A stretch of DNA of 38,945 nt from assembly GCA_903828675.1 (NCBI GenBank), contig CAIKND010000205.1, positions 1 to 38,945 of the forward strand, read 5' to 3'. Made by a program: the position numbers and the translations under genes. The notes beneath the pieces are model-generated. The model ran no database searches. It saw only the letters and a program-made list of their open reading frames with translations, and had not been told where the DNA came from. Source of the DNA: an uncultured Acidobacteriaceae bacterium. Lineage in GTDB: Bacteria; Acidobacteriota; Terriglobia; Terriglobales; Acidobacteriaceae. Numbering within the stretch: the stretch's first letter is position 1; every line of letters begins with the position of its first letter. Below, in pieces: positions 23,514 through 31,625 of the stretch.

Positions 23514-24881
23514 CTATTTGGAGTGTAGTTCGCTGAGCCAGTCGGCCATGTGGCCCAATGCGCGCAGCAGGCTCAGCCGGGCCTTGCTGAGGTCAAACCC
23601 CGCATCCAGCGCGTCTTCAAATTTCTGGCGCTCGTCGATGCGGGCCAGTTGTTCTGCCTTAGGAGAGAGCTGAGGCTGCGCTCCGGGCCCACTTCCAGCG
23701 CCGTTGCCCAGTTCCAGTTGCGCCAGTACGCTCTTCAACTGCTCGCCGGCAATCTGCTGCTTCAGGGTGGCAATCTCGGCCTGTGCGTCCAGTTCGCGAA
23801 GGCTTCCGGTCAACGTCGCAATCTGCACGTCGTTTTGCCGCCGGGCCTGCTCGGCTTCGACAGTTGCCCGCAGCGCATCTGCCGCCGATTCCCTGGCCTT
23901 GGCGCGCAAGGCTATATCGAAAATGGGAATCTGGATCGAAAGTCCAAAACCGAAGTTGTTGGGGGTGAAATTGTTGTAGTAGGTGCTGTAGCTATTCAGC
24001 TTGTTTGAATCGAGATTGTATTGGGCTCCGAATGTAACCAGCGGGCGGCGATCGGCCAGTGAGTCGCCTTTGGTCTGAAGCTGCTTTGATCGAGCCAGCA
24101 ATCCCGCCTCTTGAACTGCGGCTGTCGCTTGCGGTTCTTGGTTCGCATTGACGGCTGGAATCTCGGGAATGCTTGCATGATCCGGGGTGATCGCGGCCGC
24201 CGGCAGGCCGGTGAGTGCGGCAAGCTGCTTAACCAGAGTGCCGATGCGCGACTCCATGTGGAGCCGTTTCAGCTTCAATTGCGCCCCGGTCAGCCGTGCC
24301 TGCAGCAAATCGCTTAGCGGGTCTACTGCGGCCTCGGTACGCTGCTGCTCGATTTCGACCAGGCGGCTGGCATGGGATTCCTCTTGCAGCGCAGCATCGA
24401 GTTCGCGTATCACCGTGTCTAATTCGATATAGATCGCAGAGGTGTCGAGCGCGACCTGTTCACGGGCATCCTTGAGCCCCATTTGAGCGGCCTGCAACCC
24501 TGCCCGCGCCGCCAGAATGTATTGACGCTGCGGGAAGCTCAACACCAGTGATTGTGTTGAAGCGTTGGCGATAGAGGGCTGTCCGGTCGGAAATCCGACA
24601 GAGTAGCCGATCGTGGAGCCGATGGAGAGGTTGGGAATGTAGGCATCCTGCGTCTGCGCAACCTTGGCCTCCGCCGTGTTCACGTCAGCCTGGGCCATTC
24701 TTACCGGAGAGCTGTTTTTCTGCGCCAGGTCCACGAGCGTGCCCAGCGAAATCTGGGCAGGCAAAAAGGCGGGGAGGACCGCAAAAGTCAGCCCGACAAG
24801 GGTGGGCGTCAAGGCGCTAAAAATGGTCGCCCTGGTGCTGCGCGGTTTGTTTTCGGTCTCTGCTTGCATTTTCCCCGTCAA
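23514..24881 (-). CDS. TolC-family outer membrane channel protein
   Basis: A 455-residue outer membrane efflux protein. A hydrophobic N-terminal segment (about residues 25-45, LVGLTFAVLPAFLPAQ) acts as signal peptide. The long alternating helices rich in A, Q, E and L, with repeated Q-A-E-x-A patterns and two homologous halves, are those of the TolC trimeric alpha-barrel. It begins with TTG in a TTGA overlap with the TPR gene, with AGGA about 9 nt upstream. It should form the outer membrane exit for the adaptor encoded two genes upstream. No inner membrane pump is encoded nearby. Confidence 0.85.
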   Translation of the reverse strand: MTGKMQAETENKPRSTRATIFSALTPTLVGLTFAVLPAFLPAQISLGTLVDLAQKNSSPVRMAQADVNTAEAKVAQTQDAYIPNLSIGSTIGYSVGFPTGQPSIANASTQSLVLSFPQRQYILAARAGLQAAQMGLKDAREQVALDTSAIYIELDTVIRELDAALQEESHASRLVEIEQQRTEAAVDPLSDLLQARLTGAQLKLKRLHMESRIGTLVKQLAALTGLPAAAITPDHASIPEIPAVNANQEPQATAAVQEAGLLARSKQLQTKGDSLADRRPLVTFGAQYNLDSNKLNSYSTYYNNFTPNNFGFGLSIQIPIFDIALRAKARESAADALRATVEAEQARRQNDVQIATLTGSLRELDAQAEIATLKQQIAGEQLKSVLAQLELGNGAGSGPGAQPQLSPKAEQLARIDERQKFEDALDAGFDLSKARLSLLRALGHMADWLSELHSK

Positions 24882-25870
24882 TGTCTTGATTCCTGTTCGG
24901 GCTTGTAATCGTGAGCCAAGGCCAATGCTGCTACCCGTTCCCGCTGTGCGCTCCCGGCTTCGCCCAGTTGTGCTTTCAGTCGCGCCAATCTGAAGTGCGC
25001 TTCGAATGCTGGCGCTTCCTCGGTCTTCGAGGAGCTGGCCAGATAATCCTCAAGCATCCGGGCGGCAAGTGCCGGGTCGCGGTTGGCCTCAGACAGCACC
25101 CCCGCTCCGTCATAGAGCGCTGCGCCTGCGTGCTTGTCGCGTTCGGCGGCATTTACGCAGTTGTGGATCGCCCACTCCATTTCTGCCCAGCGCTCCCGGT
25201 GCCGATAAAAACTTGCCAGGGTGGTCCAGTGAAGTGCGGGATGCGCGCTGGCCGCAATCGCATACTTGAACTCACGCTCGGCGGTGCCATAGTCCTTACG
25301 CCCCTCGGCGATGCGGGCTCTCAACTGGTGGGCGCGCCCAGCGTCCACTTTGTCAAGTTGCTTAGCCACTCCCTCAGCCTTATCGGTGCCACCCCCTACG
25401 ATTCCAGGGGCCTCCTTGTAGAACTCTCCAAGGTCGGATAAAGCCTCGGCGTTGCGCGGATTAAGCCGTACCGCCTCTTCAAACTCCGCCCTCACCCGCT
25501 TAGCGAGTGAAAATGCGCTCAGAAACGAGGCGCGCCCTGCCTTCTCTCCCAGTGCACGGCCCAACCACAGGTGATAGTTGGAGTTTTGCCCATCGAGCCT
25601 TACCGCCTGTTCACATGTATGTACCGCTGCGTCCCATTGCCGCAGTGTGAATTGAACCCGACACTCGAGATTCTGCGCCTCGGCGATTTCCAACCCAGCC
25701 CTGGGAAGGGAATGAATCAGCCCCAGCGCCTTGTCCGCTTCACCTGCCTGCAAGGCGGCATTGGCTTGGGTCAGCGGGTCTCTGGGAATCTGCGCAAATG
25801 CCGCTGTCGCCAACGTCCCCGCCAGCAGACCTGCTCGCAGTCCCCAGACCGCCGTGTGCAGCCTTCTCAC
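24878..25870 (-). CDS. exported TPR-repeat protein
   Basis: A 330-residue protein with a signal peptide (MRRLHTAVWGLRAGLLAGTLATAAFAQ) and several tetratricopeptide-like repeats, e.g. ANAALQAGEADKALGLIHSL, ECRVQFTLRQWDAAVHTCEQAVRLD and VRLNPRNAEALSDLGEFYKEAP. It is expected in the periplasm as a protein-interaction scaffold. The GTG start overlaps the adaptor stop (GTGA) and its stop overlaps the tolC-like start, so the three genes are translationally coupled. A role in assembling the adaptor and channel is plausible but inferred. Confidence 0.82.
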   Translation of the reverse strand: MRRLHTAVWGLRAGLLAGTLATAAFAQIPRDPLTQANAALQAGEADKALGLIHSLPRAGLEIAEAQNLECRVQFTLRQWDAAVHTCEQAVRLDGQNSNYHLWLGRALGEKAGRASFLSAFSLAKRVRAEFEEAVRLNPRNAEALSDLGEFYKEAPGIVGGGTDKAEGVAKQLDKVDAGRAHQLRARIAEGRKDYGTAEREFKYAIAASAHPALHWTTLASFYRHRERWAEMEWAIHNCVNAAERDKHAGAALYDGAGVLSEANRDPALAARMLEDYLASSSKTEEAPAFEAHFRLARLKAQLGEAGSAQRERVAALALAHDYKPEQESRH

Positions 25871-27105
25871 CGCAGAGCCTTGATCGGAACGCCCGCCTGA
25901 AGGGGCTGTCCGCTGGTTGTCCCGGTGGCTACTTCGTCGCCGTCCTGGAGCCCGCTGACAATCGCCACCTGGGTCAGGTTCACGATGCCCGTAACCACAG
26001 GCGTTCTAGCCAGACTGTTATCCACGACCTTGAAAACGTATGGCTTGCCGTTCTCAGAGCGCAGCGACTCGCGGGGCACGATCATGGCATTCGGGTCACT
26101 GGACAGGGTGACTGTTACATTGACATTGGTGTCAGGCAGCAATCCGCCGTCTGGGTCGTCAAGCGCTACCAGAACCTCGCCCACATTGCGCGTTCCAAAA
26201 GTAATTACGGTCGCAGGCGCACGGACAATGTGCCCGTGCCACTCCCGGCCTTGCCTGGCATCCCACTTGATAAGGATCTTTTGTCCCACAGCCAGACGGC
26301 CAATCTCCGGCTCGTCAAAATAAGCGCGCACACGCACGTGATCCAGGTCCGCCATCTCCAGCAGTATCCTGCCCTGTTCCGCGTAATCCCCGCGCGAAAC
26401 ACTGATGGTATATACGGTTCCCGCGACAGGGGCATGGATGGCTGTCTCCGCCACCACCTGCCGGGCTGCCCTCAGATTCGCTTCAGCATCGGCAAGCGCT
26501 GCCTGGGCCCGCGCCACCTCCGCCGATGAATAGCGGCTGGTTGCGCTCTCTTGCTGCGCATGCAAAGCGGCTTCAGTAGTGTCAAGCCGCTGGCGTGCCG
26601 CTGCCACTTCGCTTCCCGAGGCCGCACCGGTCGAATTGAGTTTGGTCAGCGCGTCCAGGTCGTGCTGGGCCTGATTGCGTTCCAATTTGCTGCGGGCGAT
26701 ATCCGCCGCTGCCATCTGGCGCTGTTCCTGGGTTCCGTTATGCGTTGCCGCATCCAGCGCCGCCTGGGCGGCCTTCACACCGCTCTGCGCCGACGCCTCA
26801 TGGGCTCGTGCGCTAACGTCGTCCAAAACCATGAGCAGTTTGCCGGCAGCCACATGGTCTCCGGGCTGCACATACACTGCCTTCACCGTTGTCGACACAG
26901 GACTGTAAAACGGATAGTTCACCTCCGGCTCAACGTGGCCGTTGGTGCTCACCGTGTTTACCAGCGTCTCGTGCGCCACCCGCACCACCCGCACCGGAAG
27001 TTCGTCCCGGAGCAGGTAACGCGCGATGATGAACACGAGGACGACTACGACAGCCGAACCCCTCCAAAACCAGAGCCGGCTCGATTGATTTCTTGCTTCA
27101 GCCAT
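25867..27105 (-). CDS. HlyD/RND-type periplasmic adaptor (membrane fusion protein)
   Basis: A 412-residue adaptor. One N-terminal membrane anchor (SAVVVVLVFIIARYLL) is followed by the barrel-sandwich lipoyl-like half (YVQPGDHVAAGKLLMVLDD), a long coiled-coil hairpin (about residues 100-210), the second lipoyl half (IHAPVAGTVYTISVSRGDYAEQG) and C-terminal beta-barrel and membrane-proximal parts (PRESLRSENGKPYVFKV). It links an inner membrane transporter to a TolC-type channel, which is encoded two genes downstream. The cognate inner membrane pump is absent from the run. The MFS protein, the DMT pair or the distant ABC-2 exporter could serve. Confidence 0.88.
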   Translation of the reverse strand: MAEARNQSSRLWFWRGSAVVVVLVFIIARYLLRDELPVRVVRVAHETLVNTVSTNGHVEPEVNYPFYSPVSTTVKAVYVQPGDHVAAGKLLMVLDDVSARAHEASAQSGVKAAQAALDAATHNGTQEQRQMAAADIARSKLERNQAQHDLDALTKLNSTGAASGSEVAAARQRLDTTEAALHAQQESATSRYSSAEVARAQAALADAEANLRAARQVVAETAIHAPVAGTVYTISVSRGDYAEQGRILLEMADLDHVRVRAYFDEPEIGRLAVGQKILIKWDARQGREWHGHIVRAPATVITFGTRNVGEVLVALDDPDGGLLPDTNVNVTVTLSSDPNAMIVPRESLRSENGKPYVFKVVDNSLARTPVVTGIVNLTQVAIVSGLQDGDEVATGTTSGQPLQAGVPIKALR

Positions 27106-27121
27106 TCAGGTAACCAGAGTC

Positions 27122-27127
27122 AGTATA
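27122..27127 (-). promoter_or_regulatory. possible -10 (TATACT) of the adaptor operon
   Basis: TATACT matches the sigma-70 -10 at 5 of 6 positions and sits 16 nt before the adaptor ATG. No strong -35 is visible. Confidence 0.3.
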
Positions 27128-27202
27128 TAGGACTCAGAAACATGCGCTAGAGAAGCAGAAAAATGCAGCAGGTTACAGAATGAAGACAAACCGCCGAAAT
27201 CG

Positions 27203-27208
27203 TACAAT
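27203..27208 (+). promoter_or_regulatory. -10-like hexamer TACAAT of queF
   Basis: TACAAT lies 6 nt before the queF ATG, with no Shine-Dalgarno in between, so a leaderless transcript is predicted. No preQ1 riboswitch-like structure fits in this short space. Confidence 0.35.
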
Positions 27209-27214
27209 ATACAC

Positions 27215-27613
27215 ATGGCTCTCGAACCCCGCTATTCCGACGAACATGCCAAGGCCGGCCTCGATTTTGCGTTTCCCGCTATCGAGACCTGGCAAAACCA
27301 GTTTCCCGGCTACGAAATCCTGATCGATGACCCCGAACTTACCTCCGTGTGCCCCAAAACCGGCCTGCCCGACTTCGGCATCCTCACCATCCGGTACATG
27401 CCTCGCGAGCGCTGTCTGGAACTGAAGTCGCTTAAGGAGTACCTCTTCAGCTACCGTAATCTTGGAATTTTTCAGGAAAATATCGTCAACCAGGTCCTGA
27501 ATGACGTGGTGAAGGCGTGCGACCCTGTTTGGGCAATCGTTCACGGCGTGTTCCGCCCCCGCGGCGGCATTGGCACTACCGTAGAGGCTCGCTGGCCCCG
27601 GCCCACGGCATAA
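27215..27613 (+). CDS. queF: NADPH-dependent 7-cyano-7-deazaguanine reductase
   Basis: QueF reduces preQ0 to preQ1 in queuosine synthesis. The 132-residue length fits the short, unimodular type. The catalytic cysteine is in TSVCPKTG, and ELKSLKEYLFSYRN is the QueF NADPH-binding motif. GGIGTTVEARW closes the fold. It is cytosolic and works as a homo-oligomer. No other queuosine genes are in the window, so it is probably a single gene. Its ATG is preceded directly by a -10-like sequence rather than a ribosome-binding site. Confidence 0.93.
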   Translation: MALEPRYSDEHAKAGLDFAFPAIETWQNQFPGYEILIDDPELTSVCPKTGLPDFGILTIRYMPRERCLELKSLKEYLFSYRNLGIFQENIVNQVLNDVVKACDPVWAIVHGVFRPRGGIGTTVEARWPRPTA

Positions 27614-27696
27614 TCGATATTGAATCCAGTGGGCTGGCATGAGTCCACTGTGATATTCGTTGTACCTCTGGCAGCCGCCAGCGAGATCAACTACAC

Positions 27697-28947
27697 GTGA
27701 CAACTACGTCCCGATCGCTTCGCGCCAGCTTGAGCCCAGCCCTGGGCACGTTCCTGCTGCTCATCGGGCTGAACCTGCTTAACTTCATTGACCGGTATAT
27801 CCTGCCCGGCGCCCAGCCTCTCATCCAGGCGGACCTGCACGCCACCGATCAGCAGATGGGCGCGCTCACCACCGCGCTTTTTATCTTCTACATGCTGGCC
27901 GCGCCGCTCACTGGCTGGCTGGGCGACCGTTTCCCGCGCAAGCCGCTCATCATCACCGGCGCGGTTCTCTGGAGCCTTGCCACTCTCGGCACCGCGTGGG
28001 TCCACGACTACTGGACGCTCTATGCGCGCCACGCGCTGGTCGGAGTCGGAGAAGCCACCTTCGCGATCTTTGCCCCAGCGGTGCTGGCAGATTTCTATCC
28101 CGAACGCGACCGCAATCGAATCCTCTCCATCTTCTACCTGGCCATTCCCGTCGGCGCTGCACTGGGCTACGTTGCGGGAGGAGAATTGGGCACCCTCTGG
28201 GGCTGGCGCGCACCGTTTTTTATCTGCGCCGTCCCCGGACTGGTGATCGCGGCTCTTTACGGCTGGCTGGGCCGTGAGCCCGAACGGGGCTCTTCGGATC
28301 ACGTTCGCCCCACCGCCGAGCGGGCCACTGCCCTGGGAATCCTCCGCAATCCGGCATTCCTGACCGCCACCATGGGGCTGGCCACGCTGACCTTTGCCAT
28401 GGGCGGCATCTCATCCTGGGTGCCCACTTTTCTGCATCGCAATGCCGGGCTCTCGGTGGCAAATGCCAGCCTGACCGTTGGCGCCATCACCGTGATCGAC
28501 GGCATCGCAGGAACCCTGGTGGGCGGCTGGATAGCCCAGATCTGGCTCCGCACCAACCACCGCGCCCTCTACCTGCTTTCGTTCTGGAGCGTCGTGCTCA
28601 CCTTGCCCTGTGGCGCGCTCATCTTCTTCGGTCCCCCGGCCTGGGCCATACCTTCGCTGTTTGCGGCCGAATTCTTTCTCTTCCTCAACACCGGCCCTCT
28701 GAATGCCGCTATCGTCAACTCGGTCTCCGCTCCGGTTAGAGCAACGGCCATCTCCATCAACTTGTTCTGCATCCACTTTTTTGGAGACACCTTTTCTCCG
28801 CAGATCATCGGCGCCATCTCGGACCGCACAAACCTCCGTCTTGGCCTGGGAGCAACGCTGGTTTTCCTGGTCATCTCCGCCGTTATTTTGAGTATTGGCG
28901 CACGCTATGCTCCTCCGCTGGAAGAGCCTGCCCCGGCCTCGGTTTGA
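27697..28947 (+). CDS. MFS transporter, spinster-like
   Basis: A 416-residue major facilitator with about 12 membrane segments. The loop between TM2 and TM3 (GWLGDRFPRKPLI) is the MFS motif A. The N-terminal NLLNFIDRYILPGAQPLIQADL resembles the spinster-like subgroup, whose eukaryotic members move sphingolipid derivatives. That makes it a possible lipid carrier next to a hopanoid glycosyltransferase, but a small-molecule role is equally possible. The start is GTG without a clear ribosome-binding site. It lies 83 nt after queF and 63 nt before the glycosyltransferase. Confidence 0.85.
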   Translation: MTTTSRSLRASLSPALGTFLLLIGLNLLNFIDRYILPGAQPLIQADLHATDQQMGALTTALFIFYMLAAPLTGWLGDRFPRKPLIITGAVLWSLATLGTAWVHDYWTLYARHALVGVGEATFAIFAPAVLADFYPERDRNRILSIFYLAIPVGAALGYVAGGELGTLWGWRAPFFICAVPGLVIAALYGWLGREPERGSSDHVRPTAERATALGILRNPAFLTATMGLATLTFAMGGISSWVPTFLHRNAGLSVANASLTVGAITVIDGIAGTLVGGWIAQIWLRTNHRALYLLSFWSVVLTLPCGALIFFGPPAWAIPSLFAAEFFLFLNTGPLNAAIVNSVSAPVRATAISINLFCIHFFGDTFSPQIIGAISDRTNLRLGLGATLVFLVISAVILSIGARYAPPLEEPAPASV

Positions 28948-29010
28948 TGGCGTAAACAGAGGACGAGTGCCGGCTGTCTGCGCGAGCCGTCTGTCAGCGA
29001 TACTGGCAAC

Positions 29011-30222
29011 ATGGTTATGGCGCATGTTGCGGAGCAGGCATTTATAGTTGTCAGTTTTCTTTTGGCGTGCGCCTGGCTTTGGAAGGCCGTTGCCGCCCTG
29101 CGGGGAATGCCCACACTGCACGACCTTACCCGCATCGATGCGGGCACTTTGCCCAGCCTGCCTGCCGGTGACGCTCCGCATCTCACCGTCATTGTCCCAG
29201 CTTGCAATGAAGAGGAATCCATTCAGGAAACGCTTCGTTCGCTGCTCGCCTCAACAGGCCTGCGGCTCCAGATCATTGCCGTCGACGACCGCTCCACGGA
29301 CCGTACCGGCGAGCGCATGGAAGCAGTTGCAAACGAGATCCTGGCTCGCGACAGCCTGCACAGCCTCCAAGTCATCCACCTAACTGAACTGCCTGCCGGC
29401 TGGCTGGGCAAACCGCACGCCATGGCTTTGGCGGCTCGGGAGGCCAAGTCCCCCTGGCTGCTTTTTACGGACGGAGATGCGGTTTTTCAACCCCGCGCGC
29501 TTGAGCTGGCGCTGCGCTTCGCGGTGGAGCAGAGTTCCGATCATCTTGTGCTGGCCCCCACCCTTTTGCTTCACTCAGTCGCAGAGGCAGCGGTGTACGG
29601 CGCATTTCTTACCGCCGGGCTGTGGGTCAGCCGGCTTTGGAAGGTCGCTGACGCCCGTGCGCCGGACTTTGTGGGAACGGGTGCCTTCAACCTCGTTCGC
29701 CGCGAGGCCTACGAACACCTGGGCGGCTTTGAGGCCCTGCGCATGGAGGTGATTGAGGATGCCCGACTGGGCTGGAGGTTCAAGCGCGCCGGTTTCAGGC
29801 AGCGCGTAGCTGTTGGTCCCGGTCTGGTAAAACTGCGCTGGATCTTTGGCGCTTTCGGGATCGTCGTCAATCTTGAAAAAAACGGCTTTGCGAGTTTCCG
29901 CTATCGCCCGGGGGTGGCTCTTCTGGCATGTGTGGGACTCACCGTGCAGGTGTTCTGGCCGCTCGCGGCGCTTGCAACCGGGGGCTGGGCCTCAGTGGCC
30001 GGGCTGCTCATCTATGTGTCCATCGCCCTTGTGTATGCTGCCAGCCACCGCATTGCACAGGTTTCGCCCTGGCTTGCCCTCTTCTATGCTCCGGCCACTG
30101 CTGTTTTGCTGTTTGCATTTATGCGTTCCATGGTATTGACGCTAGTGCGTAACGGCGTGGAGTGGCGCGGGACGCGCTATCCGCTGGACGAGCTTCGCAA
30201 GCACGCCGGACGAGGCTGGTAG
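29011..30222 (+). CDS. hpnB: membrane GT2 glycosyltransferase, HpnB-like
   Basis: A 403-residue family 2 glycosyltransferase. An N-terminal membrane segment is followed by the GT-A domain: TVIVPACNEEESI, the nucleotide-binding VDDRSTDRT, the D-x-D motif DGDAVF, and the acceptor-site region ending in MEVIEDARLGWRFK (ED and RxxRW-like). Three or four membrane segments close the protein. The phrase LPAGWLGKPHAM is characteristic of HpnB-type and carotenoid-type transferases. In a hopanoid locus it may glycosylate bacteriohopanetetrol, but HpnB's reaction is not established. The assignment to HpnB rather than HpnI or a carotenoid enzyme is moderate. Confidence 0.75.
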   Translation: MVMAHVAEQAFIVVSFLLACAWLWKAVAALRGMPTLHDLTRIDAGTLPSLPAGDAPHLTVIVPACNEEESIQETLRSLLASTGLRLQIIAVDDRSTDRTGERMEAVANEILARDSLHSLQVIHLTELPAGWLGKPHAMALAAREAKSPWLLFTDGDAVFQPRALELALRFAVEQSSDHLVLAPTLLLHSVAEAAVYGAFLTAGLWVSRLWKVADARAPDFVGTGAFNLVRREAYEHLGGFEALRMEVIEDARLGWRFKRAGFRQRVAVGPGLVKLRWIFGAFGIVVNLEKNGFASFRYRPGVALLACVGLTVQVFWPLAALATGGWASVAGLLIYVSIALVYAASHRIAQVSPWLALFYAPATAVLLFAFMRSMVLTLVRNGVEWRGTRYPLDELRKHAGRGW

Positions 30223-30245
30223 CGCTGGCGGCGGAAGCAGCGCGG

Positions 30246-30767
30246 CTACTTGGTTGGCCGCGTTTCTTGCTCGCGTGAGTTCATAAAGGCACGCGCGCCG
30301 CCCTGCGAACGCAGGTTGGGATCGTAGACGGGCGGCCTGCTGGTCTCTCCATTGAAGCCGCGCACCAGTCGCGGGTTCGGCTTGAACTTCGGCGGACCGC
30401 CGGAGAACTGCCGTGAATGGCTCAGCATCATCCCCGCCCGCCCATGCATGGGCCGCACAATCCCGCGCACCCGCACATTCATGTCCTTGTACTTGCGCAG
30501 TTCACCCACATCGTCGCGATCCTCCTGCATGCTGACGATGGTGAACCGGCACGCTTCGTCGGGCGTCTGCGGCGCGCACACATCCAGAAACCGCGTCCCA
30601 TTCGGCAACTCCACCACGTCATAGACGTGCGCAGTTACGCACACCTCTTTGTTGGTCAGCTTCGACGCTTCGTCGGCAGTAACGCATGCCTTTGAGTTAC
30701 CGGCAAAGGCCAGTCCGGGCGCAGCTAATGTGAACAGCACGAGCCATTGCAAGATGCGGAGGGGCAT
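30246..30767 (-). CDS. exported OB-fold-like hypothetical protein
   Basis: A 173-residue protein with a signal peptide (MPLRILQWLVLFTLAAPGLAFAG). The following domain (KEVCVTAHVYDVVELPNGTRFLDVC...CRFTIVSM...MNVRVRGIVRPMHGRAGMML) has the strand pattern of an OB fold, as in small exported tRNA_anti-like or nucleic-acid-binding-type domains. Four cysteines (KACV, KEVCV, DVCAP, EACRF) may form two disulfides. The C-terminal 40 residues are proline- and arginine-rich and probably disordered. An AAGGA site lies 7 nt before the ATG. Function unknown; location periplasmic. Confidence 0.72.
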   Translation of the reverse strand: MPLRILQWLVLFTLAAPGLAFAGNSKACVTADEASKLTNKEVCVTAHVYDVVELPNGTRFLDVCAPQTPDEACRFTIVSMQEDRDDVGELRKYKDMNVRVRGIVRPMHGRAGMMLSHSRQFSGGPPKFKPNPRLVRGFNGETSRPPVYDPNLRSQGGARAFMNSREQETRPTK

Positions 30768-30844
30768 GCAAAGTCCTTCTTGTGGAATTGCAGCAAGACT
30801 AACGCGAATCGGTCAGAAATGAAAGCACCGCTCAGATGGAAAAT

Positions 30845-30867
30845 GATATACAATCTAGATGTATATC
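30845..30867. promoter_or_regulatory. inverted repeat, likely operator of the AbrB/PIN pair
   Basis: GATATACA and TGTATATC are perfect inverted repeats around a 7-nt spacer that itself contains TCTAGA. The repeat lies just upstream of the antitoxin start and overlaps a TATACA -10-like sequence, as expected for an autorepressed toxin-antitoxin promoter. Confidence 0.55.
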
Positions 30868-30879
30868 CGAGGAGGGGCA

Positions 30880-31143
30880 ATGCAAGTCTCAAAGTGGGGA
30901 AACAGCCTTGCGGTCCGCTTGCCCGCATCCGTGGTGCAGGCTCTGGAACTGAAGGAAGGCGACGAGATCGAAATCGGCATAAAGGACAGCCGGAGCTTTG
31001 AGGTCGAGCGCGATTCTCGTAGGCTTGAGGCTATGGAGATGATCCGTAAGCTCCGTCGGCCTCTGCCTCCGGGCTACAAGTTCAACCGCGCGGAGTTGTA
31101 TGACCGCGAAGTGCTTAAGACCTCCGAGATAGTTGGAGCATGA
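30880..31143 (+). CDS. AbrB/MazE-type antitoxin (second pair)
   Basis: An 87-residue protein with the MazE-like DNA-binding hairpin MQVSKWGNSLAVRLPASVVQALELKEGDEIEI and a charged C-terminal half that should bind the toxin. GGAGGGG stands just before the ATG. It overlaps the toxin gene by 4 nt (ATGA). It is of a different subtype from the antitoxin at 12982-13233, so the two pairs are unlikely to cross-regulate. Confidence 0.87.
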   Translation: MQVSKWGNSLAVRLPASVVQALELKEGDEIEIGIKDSRSFEVERDSRRLEAMEMIRKLRRPLPPGYKFNRAELYDREVLKTSEIVGA

Positions 31144-31544
31144 GCGCGCCCCCATTTTTCGACACCAATGTTCTGTTGTACGCCTTCACGCCCTCTGGCG
31201 ATAAGACCATCGCAGCCGAGCGCATCCTGCTTCAAGGAGGCGTCGTCAGCGTTCAGGTTTTGAACGAACTCACCTCTGTTTCGTGCAGCAAATTCAAGAT
31301 GAGTTGGAGCGAAGTAAAGCAGGTGATTCAGGGCACAACGATGCTATGCCCGAATCCGAAGGCGCTCACTTATGAGACCTACCTTGAAGCGCTGCGTATC
31401 AGTGAACGATATGGCTTTTCCATCTGGGATGGAATGATTCTTGCCTCAGCTTTGATTGCCGGCTGTACTACCCTGTATACCGAAGACCTTCAGCATGGGC
31501 AGATCGTCGAGGGCGTGCGCATCGAAAATCCGTTCCTCAATTAA
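31140..31544 (+). CDS. PIN-domain toxin (second pair)
   Basis: A 134-residue PIN-domain protein of the VapC type, a putative endoribonuclease. The acids are in FFDTNVLLYAF, VLNELTSV, SIWDGMILASAL and LYTEDLQHG. It follows its antitoxin in an ATGA overlap. The pair appears to be an independent module between the exported protein and the TonB-domain gene; no flanking remnant of a disrupted gene is seen here. Confidence 0.88.
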   Translation: MSAPPFFDTNVLLYAFTPSGDKTIAAERILLQGGVVSVQVLNELTSVSCSKFKMSWSEVKQVIQGTTMLCPNPKALTYETYLEALRISERYGFSIWDGMILASALIAGCTTLYTEDLQHGQIVEGVRIENPFLN

Positions 31545-31579
31545 GCGATGCCGTAAAGGTCGCAGGTCTCAAGGGCAAG

Positions 31580-31594
31580 ACCGGGGCACCCGGT
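31580..31594. terminator. small GC-rich hairpin between convergent genes
   Basis: ACCGGG and CCCGGT form a 6-bp perfect stem with a 3-nt loop in the gap between two convergent genes. There is no clear U tract on either side, so a terminator role is only suggested by position. Confidence 0.25.
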
Positions 31595-31625
31595 TGCAAA
31601 TCGAAAAATGAGTCTGGCAAATCAG

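Noticed and set aside
27106..27214. preQ1 riboswitch before queF
   Set aside because: The leader is at most a few nucleotides if the -10-like hexamer is real, and I found no preQ1-type stem-loop with an A-rich tail in the gap.
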